Part shown: in pieces, positions 16,645 through 22,801 of the stretch | How positions within the stretch are numbered: the first letter of the stretch is position 1 | Layout: every line of letters begins with the position of its first letter | Source of the DNA: Mediterraneibacter agrestimuris | GTDB lineage: Bacteria; Bacillota; Clostridia; Lachnospirales; Lachnospiraceae | Length of the DNA: 64,000 nt | NCBI RefSeq assembly: GCF_943193195.1 | Contig: NZ_CALPDG010000011.1 | Coordinates: 32,085-96,084 of the forward strand | Reading direction: 5' to 3' | Program-made: the position numbers and the translations under genes | Notes under the pieces: generated by a model | What the model saw: the letters and a program-made list of their open reading frames with translations, nothing else | Database searches by the model: none | Told to the model about the DNA's origin: nothing

Positions 16645-17312
16645 TCTATCAGATACCCGATTCCTTTCTTTGTCGTAATAAAGCCGTGCACACCAATACT
16701 TTCTAATTTCTTACGAAGTCTTGTCATATTAACGGTCAAGGTATTGTCATCGATAAATTCATCACTCTCCCACAACCGTTCCATAATCTCTTCCCGCCGT
16801 ACGATCTTTCCCGTATGCTCCATCAAAAGCTGTAAAATCTTAAAATCATTTTTCGTCAGATCCAGCTTTTCTTTTTCATAAACAACAGTCGCATCATTCA
16901 GATTTAAAATGACGCCTCCATGTTCCAATTGATTCTTCTGCCCCGCAAATGCATAAGTCCTCCGAATAAGTGCCTGAATCTTTGCGGTCAGCACATTTAG
17001 ATCAAACGGTTTTTCTATAAAATCGTCTCCACCCATATTCATTGCCATCACGATATTCATATTGTCGCTTGCCGAAGAGAGAAAAATGATCGGCACATTA
17101 GAACTCTTGCGAATCTGTGTACACCAGTGAAAACCATTATAAAAAGGAAGCAGAATATCCATCAGCACAAGCTGCGGCAGAAAGCCCTGAAAAGTTTCTT
17201 CAACCCTTTTGAAGTCCTCGATGCAAAGAACCTCATAATCCCATTTTTCCAGATGTGCCTGAACGGTCTTTGCAATGGTGTGATCATCTTCTACAATTAA
17301 AATACGGTACAT
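16641..17312 (-). CDS. OmpR-family response regulator, BceR-like
   Basis: DNA-binding partner of the kinase. The receiver domain starts YRILIVEDDHT, with phospho-acceptor aspartate in LVLMDILLPFYNG and conserved lysine in DFIEKPFD. The C-terminal half is a winged helix (LTKNDFKILQLLMEH, NTLTVNMTRLRKKL). I start at the ATG at 17312, since AAAAGGAG precedes it; a longer frame adds MEKEQL from the ribosome-binding region. About 223 residues is normal. It is the first gene of the regulator-kinase pair, with promoter 17365-17392 and a small palindrome in the leader. Confidence 0.94.
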   Translation of the reverse strand: MYRILIVEDDHTIAKTVQAHLEKWDYEVLCIEDFKRVEETFQGFLPQLVLMDILLPFYNGFHWCTQIRKSSNVPIIFLSSASDNMNIVMAMNMGGDDFIEKPFDLNVLTAKIQALIRRTYAFAGQKNQLEHGGVILNLNDATVVYEKEKLDLTKNDFKILQLLMEHTGKIVRREEIMERLWESDEFIDDNTLTVNMTRLRKKLESIGVHGFITTKKGIGYLIE

Positions 17313-17336
17313 AAGCTGCTCCTTTTCCATTATTTT

Positions 17337-17352
17337 TAGTGATTTCTCACTA
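17337..17352. promoter_or_regulatory. Palindrome in bceR-like leader (candidate operator)
   Basis: TAGTGA and TCACTA are perfect 6-bp inverted arms with a 4-base centre, located between the -10 box and the regulator start. This is a possible binding site for autoregulation. Confidence 0.4.
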
Positions 17353-17364
17353 TTTCTATTTGTT

Positions 17365-17392
17365 ATTATACTGAATATCCCGTTAATTTCAA
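17365..17392 (-). promoter_or_regulatory. Sigma-A-like promoter of the BceRS-type operon
   Basis: Minus-strand TTGAAA (17387-17392) and TATAAT (17365-17370) with a 16-base spacer, 52 bases before the response-regulator start. Confidence 0.7.
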
Positions 17393-17538
17393 CATATTTC
17401 CTTCTCTCTATTACATGTTCTTATAGACTTTGCGGGAAAAACAATTTCCTATAATAAACCGCTGCATATCCTTTCTTCTGTTTGTTACTGTGCACAATAA
17501 CTTCTGTTTTTCTTTAGAATTTCTTTTGATTATATGTA

Positions 17539-17572
17539 TTGACTTTGTATATTATATATTATATATTATATG
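17539..17572 (+). promoter_or_regulatory. PadR operon promoter embedded in a 7-bp tandem repeat
   Basis: TTGACT (17539-17544) and TATATT (17562-17567) have a 17-base spacer. The 7-mer TATATTA is repeated three and a half times across 17548-17571, so the -10 box is itself one repeat unit. A further AT-rich stretch with palindromic character (17579-17600) precedes the Shine-Dalgarno AGAAAGGAG, and could hold the PadR operator. The rest of the gap 17393-17538 shows no gene. Confidence 0.65.
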
Positions 17573-17627
17573 TAAATCAAATATATAAATATATTTAACA
17601 TATACTGTTGAAGAAAGGAGTAATGAT

Positions 17628-17948
17628 ATGACATTTCCATTAAGCGCACCCATGTTTGATATGCTTGTACTTTCGGTGATTGCCGAAGAAGATGCTTATG
17701 GCTACCAGATCAGCCAGATCATCAAGCGTGCGTCTTCCTCCACCAAGGATTCCACCTTGTATCCGATTCTGAAGCGGCTGCAGGAGAATCTTTGTGTAGA
17801 AGCATACGACCAGCCATTTCAGGGACGCAACCGTAAATACTACACCATCACAGATGCAGGCAGGCAGTACTTAACCGAGCTGATGGATGAATGGAGCCGT
17901 TACCGCTCAATCGTAGATGATATTATAAGAGGAGGGACTGACAAATGA
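17628..17948 (+). CDS. PadR family transcriptional regulator
   Basis: Small DNA-binding repressor of 106 residues. The winged-helix PadR signature is clear: MLVLSVIAEEDAYGYQISQ, STLYPILKRLQENLCVE and GRNRKYYTITDAGRQYL. It heads an operon with a DUF1700 membrane protein and a DUF4097 protein, overlapping the next gene by four bases. In Bacillota this trio is common and typically responds to envelope stress. The PadR protein probably represses its own promoter at 17539-17572. It is divergent from the BceRS-type genes, so the two envelope systems may be regulated side by side. Confidence 0.93.
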   Translation: MTFPLSAPMFDMLVLSVIAEEDAYGYQISQIIKRASSSTKDSTLYPILKRLQENLCVEAYDQPFQGRNRKYYTITDAGRQYLTELMDEWSRYRSIVDDIIRGGTDK

Positions 17949-18544
17949 CCAAGAAAGAATACATGAAAACACTTGCCTACAGTCTGCGGCGCCTTCCAAA
18001 AGAAGACTTCGGACAGGCAATGGATTACTTTGAAGAATATTTCGCAGAGGCAGGTTCGGAAAATGAGCAAAAGGCGATCGAGGATCTGGGTACGCCGGAA
18101 GAAGCAGCGAAGGAACTGATCCTGAACCTCGCTGCCAAAAGCATGGAAGAACCGCCGAAAACAGTAAAACGCAGCTTCAAAGCTGTCTGGGTCGGTCTGC
18201 TCGCTATATGCGCCGCTCCGATTGCGCTGCCGCTGGCGTTCTGCCTGGTAATGGTCATTGCCGCTTTGATATTTTCCGTTCTCTGCGTACTGGGCGGATT
18301 ATTACTTTCAGCCTTCTGCGTGATAGCCGCGGCAGTCGTTGGATTTGTTGGAGGAATTGCGCTGCTGTTTCACAGCTTTGCCAACGGCATCGCCACATTA
18401 GGCTTCAGCCTTTCCTGTGCGGGCGTCGGTATTTTGTTCGCATATGTTTTATTCTGCCTGTGCAAATGGTTTTTACAGAAAACCGCACAATTCTTAGGAC
18501 GTATTACAAAGAAGGGAGGACGTAAAAATGAAAACATTAACTAA
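17945..18544 (+). CDS. DUF1700 (HAAS-domain) membrane protein
   Basis: 199-residue integral membrane protein. The N-terminal 70 residues form the conserved helical HAAS segment, with MTKKEYMKTLAYSLRRLP and a later DLGTPEEAAKEL motif. Residues about 85-180 contain three or four very hydrophobic, alanine- and leucine-rich segments. It overlaps the PadR gene by four bases and the DUF4097 gene by 17 bases, so all three are tightly coupled. HAAS domains are thought to act as protein-interaction modules linked to PadR regulators. The direct function is not known. Confidence 0.88.
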   Translation: MTKKEYMKTLAYSLRRLPKEDFGQAMDYFEEYFAEAGSENEQKAIEDLGTPEEAAKELILNLAAKSMEEPPKTVKRSFKAVWVGLLAICAAPIALPLAFCLVMVIAALIFSVLCVLGGLLLSAFCVIAAAVVGFVGGIALLFHSFANGIATLGFSLSCAGVGILFAYVLFCLCKWFLQKTAQFLGRITKKGGRKNENIN

Positions 18545-19610
18545 ACGGATACTGGCAGTATCTGCCATTACAGCAGGCGCCGGTCTTGCCATTATGGGGA
18601 TCGGAATGGGACTTGGCGGACATCCCGGCGTTGTGTTTTCCAGTTCTGGAATCCGCTCCTCTTATGAAGAATCAGAACCTTATTTCCAGAAGAAAATGCA
18701 AATAGACGCATTTTCTAACTTGGACTTAAATATCGATTCCGAAGCAGACATCCAGATTCTTCCATCGGATGATAACAAATACTATGTAGAATATTTACTC
18801 CATGGAGATTACAGTAAGCCGGTCTGCAAAGTGGCAAATGACACTCTCACGCTCTCACAGACTGCTTCGAGGGAGCATGTGATGACTATCTTAGGATTTA
18901 ATTTCAGGCCCAGTGAAACGACATCGCCATATATAACACTATACCTGCCGGAAGACACAACGTTAAAGCAAAGTGATATTTATAATGATTACGGCATTGT
19001 CGAAGTCTCCGGTCTCAAAAGCCAGGCAGTTTCCATTGACGCTTCCTATGGAAATATCATACTAGACCACATTTCTGCAAAAGATATGAAACTAAAAACC
19101 GACACTGGAACAATACTTGCAGACGCGTTAAAAGCCGATAAACTTTCTGTCGTTTCTGAATACGGTTCAGCCGAATTCAAGGAATCTGTCCTCGGTAACG
19201 CTGATTTCCAAATGGATGATGGAGATTTAGTGTTTGATATCGTAAAATCCGACTCTCTGAACGTTATTTCAGAAGACGGAAACATACATTTAAAAGATAC
19301 CTCCTGCAAAACAGCAGATTTCGCGCTGGCATATGGAGATCTTGACTTTGACGCGGCAGCTATGGATAGTCTGGACTGTACAATGGAATATGGCAGCTTA
19401 AACCTGTCTCTTCCGGTGACAATTCAAAATTATCAGCTTGCGGTCGAACTGGAATACGGTGATCTCTCTCTTCCCGAAGATGCGCTGCTTGAACATTATC
19501 AGGACGAAGACGGGGAAGTATCCTATCACACCGCTTCCTCTAAAGAAAATACAGAAAAGATCATTACAATCCGCAGTCAGGACGGAAATGTAAATATCAA
19601 TTACCGGTAA
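18528..19610 (+). CDS. DUF4097-family beta-repeat protein, membrane-anchored
   Basis: 360-residue protein with an N-terminal hydrophobic segment (about residues 8-27) that should anchor or export it. The remainder is a repetitive beta-helix: recurring blocks such as LNIDSEADIQIL, IDASYGNIILDHI, VVSEYGSAEFKES and CTMEYGSLNLSL, each with a G-N/S-turn pattern typical of DUF4097 adhesin-like repeats. It is the last gene of the PadR operon. Homologues are called putative adhesins, but an envelope-stress effector is equally plausible. The GGGAGG Shine-Dalgarno sequence lies within the upstream gene. Confidence 0.85.
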   Translation: MKTLTKRILAVSAITAGAGLAIMGIGMGLGGHPGVVFSSSGIRSSYEESEPYFQKKMQIDAFSNLDLNIDSEADIQILPSDDNKYYVEYLLHGDYSKPVCKVANDTLTLSQTASREHVMTILGFNFRPSETTSPYITLYLPEDTTLKQSDIYNDYGIVEVSGLKSQAVSIDASYGNIILDHISAKDMKLKTDTGTILADALKADKLSVVSEYGSAEFKESVLGNADFQMDDGDLVFDIVKSDSLNVISEDGNIHLKDTSCKTADFALAYGDLDFDAAAMDSLDCTMEYGSLNLSLPVTIQNYQLAVELEYGDLSLPEDALLEHYQDEDGEVSYHTASSKENTEKIITIRSQDGNVNINYR

Positions 19611-19633
19611 CCAAAGGTGCCGGATACACAGAT

Positions 19634-19672
19634 CTGCCGCTTCTGCAGATAAATAACCAGCAGAAGTGGCAG
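19634..19672. terminator. Hairpin between convergent DUF4097 and Spx/ArsC-like genes
   Basis: CTGCCGCTTCTGC (19634-19646) and GCAGAAGTGGCAG (19660-19672) form a 13-bp stem with one imperfect pair. A U-tract is lacking, so termination strength is uncertain. Confidence 0.55.
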
Positions 19673-19708
19673 CTCCGTTATTACACCCAAATTCAAGAAA
19701 CAGAAAAT

Positions 19709-20053
19709 TTACAATGTTTCCCATTCTTTCTCTTTAAAGCCTGTCAGCACCTTATCCTCTGTGATGACAATGGGACGTTTTACAAGCATTCCATCTGTCG
19801 CCAGAAGAGATAGCTGTTCTTCTTCGCTCATATCCGGCAGCTTGTCCTTCAATTGCAATTCCTTATATACCATTCCGCTCGTATTAAAAAACCTCTTCAG
19901 CGGCAGTCCGCTCTTCTGATACCATGCAGTCAATTCGTCTTTGGTCGGATTGTCCACTTTGATATCGCGCTCCTCAAATTCCAATCCTTTTTCCATAAGA
20001 TATTTCTTTGCCTTCTGGCAGGTCGTACATTTCGGATAACCTATAAATAACAT
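19709..20053 (-). CDS. Spx/MgsR/arsenate reductase (ArsC)-family protein
   Basis: 114-residue thioredoxin-fold protein. The CxxC redox motif is at C9 and C12 (GYPKCTTCQKAKKYL), followed by the ArsC-family pattern FEERDIKVDNPTKDEL and, further on, LLATDGMLVKRPIVI. Members are either arsenate reductases or RNA-polymerase-binding regulators (Spx, MgsR). The absence of an arsenic operon makes a YffB/Spx-like role as likely as reduction. GGGAG precedes the ATG. It is downstream of a cytidylate-kinase-like gene with a 17-base gap. Confidence 0.88.
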   Translation of the reverse strand: MLFIGYPKCTTCQKAKKYLMEKGLEFEERDIKVDNPTKDELTAWYQKSGLPLKRFFNTSGMVYKELQLKDKLPDMSEEEQLSLLATDGMLVKRPIVITEDKVLTGFKEKEWETL

Positions 20054-20070
20054 CTGCTTTTTCTCCCTTT

Positions 20071-20556
20071 TTAAATATATTCTAATCTTTCAAAATACTG
20101 CATCAGTATATTGGTACAGTTCTCTATCCCAAGCTCAGAGGTGTCCAGAATCATATGGTAATCATTGACATCCCCCCATGTTTTGCCTGTGTGCTCATAG
20201 TAATAAGCGGCGCGTTCGCGGTCTGTCTCTTCCAGTTCGTGTTCAGCTTGTTCACAGGAACAGTCTTCCAGTTTCATGATTCGCTGAATGCGGTCCTCTT
20301 TGGATGCACAGACGAAGATATTCAGCACATTCATCCGATCCCTTAAAATATCACAAGCACAGCGGCCGAGGATGATACAAGGTGTTTCAGCGAGCTTGCG
20401 GATGGCTTCCGCCTCTGTTTCGTATGCACGCTCACCGAGCTTTTGCTCAATATATACTCTATCATATACAGGAATCTCAAGTCTTTCGGAAAGCTCCTGT
20501 GCGATCACACTGGCTCCGGTTCCAAAACGACGGCTCATAGTAATGACTAATTTCAT
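20071..20556 (-). CDS. Cytidylate kinase-like family protein
   Basis: 161-residue P-loop-type protein of the cytidylate-kinase-like group common in Clostridia. It opens VITMSRRFGTGASVIAQELSERL, in place of a canonical GxxxxGKS/T loop, then VYDRVYIEQKL. Residues LGRCACDILRD and ERAAYYYEHTGKTWGD match the family. The true nucleotide substrate is not established for these proteins, and the altered P-loop makes a standard CMP kinase role doubtful. AGGAGG lies nine bases before the ATG. It may be co-transcribed with the Spx/ArsC-like gene. Confidence 0.85.
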   Translation of the reverse strand: MKLVITMSRRFGTGASVIAQELSERLEIPVYDRVYIEQKLGERAYETEAEAIRKLAETPCIILGRCACDILRDRMNVLNIFVCASKEDRIQRIMKLEDCSCEQAEHELEETDRERAAYYYEHTGKTWGDVNDYHMILDTSELGIENCTNILMQYFERLEYI

Positions 20557-20692
20557 GATTCGTTCCTCCTATTATTCTTATGTGAGATGTCGGATGACAC
20601 GTTTCTATATAATTATAACACCAAATGGAAAGATGGGGAATATAAATTTGAGCTGCCGGATCTCAATTCTCCGACAGCCCGATTATATACTC

Positions 20693-21364
20693 CTAATCTT
20701 CTCTTTTCTCTACCACTTCACCTTGTTTTTTATAAATGCTTCCTGCCGGAACAAAACCGCGCACAGAAGAAAGCGGATAAATATTCGTATGACTTCCAAC
20801 AACAGTTCCCGGGTTCAGAATACTTCCGCATCCAACCTCTACCTCATCGCCAACCATTGCGCCGAATTTCTTCATCCCTGTTTCCATATTGCCTTCTGGT
20901 GTCTTTACGACAACCAGCTTCTTATCGGACTTCACATTTGACGTAATAGAACCGGCGCCCATATGAGACTTATACCCAAGAACAGAGTCGCCGACATAGT
21001 TATAATGAGGCACCTGCACTTTATTGAACAAGATAACGTTCTTAAGCTCTGTCGAGTTGCCTACTACAGCGCCTTCACCGACAATTGCATTGCCGCGGAT
21101 AAATGCACAGTGCCTTACTTCTGCATTCTTTCCAATGATGGCAGGACCATTGATGTATGCTGTCGGGGCTACCTTCGCAGATTTTGCGACCCACACATTC
21201 TCACTGCGCTTCTCATACTCCTCTTCACTCAGCTCTGCTCCCAGTTCCAGAATAAATCCACTGATCTTCGGAAGTACCTCCCACGGATAAGTCACACCAT
21301 CGAATATATCCTTCGCTATTGTTTCGTCCAAAGTATATAGCTCCTGTACTGTCAGTTCCTTCAT
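20693..21364 (-). CDS. Left-handed beta-helix acyltransferase/UDP-GlcNAc pyrophosphorylase-like protein
   Basis: 223-residue protein with hexapeptide repeats: VAKSAKVAPTAYINGPAIIG, then NAEVRHCAFIRGNAIVGEGAVVGNS and later VGSHTNIYPLSSVRG (each run quoted in part). This left-handed beta-helix resembles the C-terminal acetyltransferase half of GlmU, without the uridyltransferase domain. The N-terminal 60 residues are helical (LYTLDETIAKDIFDG). It is often annotated as UDP-N-acetylglucosamine pyrophosphorylase in Lachnospiraceae, but with the nucleotidyltransferase half missing, an acyltransferase is the safer call. GAGGAGG precedes the ATG. A weak hairpin lies downstream near 20650-20682. Confidence 0.85.
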   Translation of the reverse strand: MKELTVQELYTLDETIAKDIFDGVTYPWEVLPKISGFILELGAELSEEEYEKRSENVWVAKSAKVAPTAYINGPAIIGKNAEVRHCAFIRGNAIVGEGAVVGNSTELKNVILFNKVQVPHYNYVGDSVLGYKSHMGAGSITSNVKSDKKLVVVKTPEGNMETGMKKFGAMVGDEVEVGCGSILNPGTVVGSHTNIYPLSSVRGFVPAGSIYKKQGEVVEKRED

Positions 21365-21764
21365 TGCTGTCCTCCTCTTCTGCCGCCGTTCAGGCAGCGC
21401 TCCTGTTACAAGTCTATTCCTTAGAGACCCGTTTTACTTTCTTTTTTGAAAATTTTCAGTTACAATTTCTGATTGTGATTTGATGATTTTTAAGGAAAAC
21501 ATTCGCTGTTATATTTTATTATTAAAATTTCCGTTAACCCTTGAAAACCCTAAATTTATAGCAGGTGAGCTTTCCCTTACGTTATATCTTCCCATAGGGC
21601 ATTATGAACCCTGATAAGGGAAAAAAGAGGGAAATAAAATCATACAAAACATTATAACACAAAATATACGGGAATTGGTAAACTGATTGAAATGCCTCCG
21701 CGTAAAAGCCACACCACACTATCGCCGGCAAAAGTATGTCCTGATTTTCCTCAATTTGAACATC
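21365..21764. other. AT-rich intergenic region, no gene seen
   Basis: About 400 bases between the acyltransferase gene and the gene remnant. It is clearly more AT-rich than its surroundings. A hairpin pairs TTTCCCTT near 21572 with AAGGGAAA near 21618. No ORF with a ribosome-binding site and no RNA gene is recognised. It may be the edge of an acquired segment carrying the toxin-antitoxin locus. Confidence 0.6.
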
Positions 21765-21929
21765 TCATGTTAATTTTGCCGAAAATGTATAAAGATTATG
21801 TAGTTTGTTCATTGCCAATTGACTATCCTTTGATTTAATCTTATTTGTAGCACCTAAAAGGTCAATATACGCAACAATATATTCATCTGTTTTTCTGTCA
21901 TAAGTATCTTTATTTTTATTTACTAACAT
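21765..21929 (-). pseudogene. Truncated remnant of an unknown gene
   Basis: A 54-residue frame, from an ATG at 21929, reads MLVNKNKDTYDRKTDEYIV and then AYIDLLGATNKIKSKDS. The YIVAYIDLLG block is typical of the start of several uncharacterised 250-300 residue proteins linked to defence loci, but this frame stops after 54 residues. The open frame extends upstream to 22019, overlapping the toxin gene in another frame, where it lacks a ribosome-binding site. It is most likely a broken gene behind the toxin gene. Family identity is a recollection of pattern and is not verified. Confidence 0.5.
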
Positions 21930-21972
21930 AATAACTTTTCCATCCTCCCCTATCAATAGAAATGTGTTGTTC

Positions 21973-22563
21973 CTAAAACTTTTTCCAAGATTCACTGGAA
22001 CTGTGGTAATGTGTATCAAGAGAGGTTCGGTTTGTGCCTTTCTTGATCTTCAAATTATATTTTTCACACTCTGCTTCTAATTTGGGGAAATTCAAGCAGC
22101 GATCCCTGCCTGCAAATGACTCATTGGATAGGTATTTCTTATACAGGACATTTGCTTTATTGCAGATAACCTCATTATTCGTCTGACACCATTCCAGTTC
22201 CAAAGTACATAACTTCTTATAATATCTGATGTTTTCCCTGTCTCTCTTAAAAATGGTGGTATCAACAAGTTGTAATTGCTCTTCTTCAATAGGTATCATT
22301 AGATTAAAATTTAAAACGCCTAATAATTTTCCATTTACTTCAATTTTGGAAAAGTCCATAGAATTTTTCATGTTCTTATGTTTTTCCTTTGGCGATGAAA
22401 GTGGTATGCAATATTTGTGAACGCCACAAATAACAACAATCCCGATGAAAACCCTATTATCCTTTCCTGCTTGTGGCGAAACAGAAAGCACCTTGTCGTC
22501 TATATTATGTAGATTACGGATATATTTCATATCCACCTTGTATAATTGAAAATCTGTTTGCAT
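21973..22563 (-). CDS. Type III toxin-antitoxin system endoribonuclease toxin, ToxN/AbiQ family
   Basis: Cytosolic RNase toxin, normally neutralised by a structured RNA. The 196-residue protein follows the ToxN/AbiQ order: VDMKYIRNLHNIDDKVL near the N-terminus, then RVFIGIVVICGVHKYCIPLSS (shortened), PKEKHKNMK, GVLNFNLMIPI, and a C-terminal CLNFPKLEAECEKYNLKI like the final helix of ToxN. The FIGIV...KY..PLSSPK.KH core is diagnostic for me. GGGGAG lies four to six bases before the ATG. Upstream on the same strand are a promoter, a chain of hairpins and an intrinsic terminator, exactly the type III layout. It may act in phage defence by abortive infection. Confidence 0.88.
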   Translation of the reverse strand: MQTDFQLYKVDMKYIRNLHNIDDKVLSVSPQAGKDNRVFIGIVVICGVHKYCIPLSSPKEKHKNMKNSMDFSKIEVNGKLLGVLNFNLMIPIEEEQLQLVDTTIFKRDRENIRYYKKLCTLELEWCQTNNEVICNKANVLYKKYLSNESFAGRDRCLNFPKLEAECEKYNLKIKKGTNRTSLDTHYHSSSESWKKF

Positions 22564-22578
22564 ATATCTCCCCGTTAA

Positions 22579-22608
22579 AAATGGCTATGCGTTTCCACAT
22601 AGCCATTT
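22579..22608 (-). terminator. Intrinsic terminator between antitoxin RNA and toxin gene
   Basis: AAATGGCTATG and CATAGCCATTT pair perfectly over 11 bp with an 8-base loop, followed on the minus strand by a short U-run. Partial read-through would control toxin level. Confidence 0.85.
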
Positions 22609-22673
22609 GTGTAGTAACTCCATTAGAGTTGCTAACGCTTTTAGCAGTCCACTTTGCGGTAGGACTCACCACT
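22579..22673 (-). ncRNA. Candidate type III antitoxin RNA (ToxI-like)
   Basis: Between the promoter and the toxin gene the transcript would contain three directly abutting hairpins. Stems pair 22646-22650 with 22662-22666, 22631-22635 with 22641-22645, and 22616-22620 with 22626-22630. The terminator hairpin 22579-22608 follows. Type III antitoxins are small RNAs, usually tandem pseudoknot repeats, encoded just before the toxin gene and followed by a leaky terminator. I see hairpins but no obvious long direct repeat, so the number of repeat units is unclear. Confidence 0.65.
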
Positions 22674-22679
22674 AATAGT

Positions 22680-22707
22680 ATAATACCATATCTCTGAAAA
22701 TAGTCAA
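22680..22707 (-). promoter_or_regulatory. Promoter of the type III toxin-antitoxin locus
   Basis: Minus-strand TTGACT (22702-22707) and TATTAT (22680-22685) with a 16-base spacer, just before the first antitoxin hairpin. Confidence 0.7.
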
Positions 22708-22801
22708 TCGCTTTTCAAAAATAAAATAAATGTCTGGTTTCTGATTTCTATGAAATCTTTCTAATTTTACTACGACACGTTGGATAAAAATCATTAGATT
22801 A

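Noticed and set aside
21673..21764. Possible attachment site or transposon end beside the gene remnant
   Set aside because: No integrase, no matching direct repeat on the other side of the island and no recognisable terminal inverted repeat were found.
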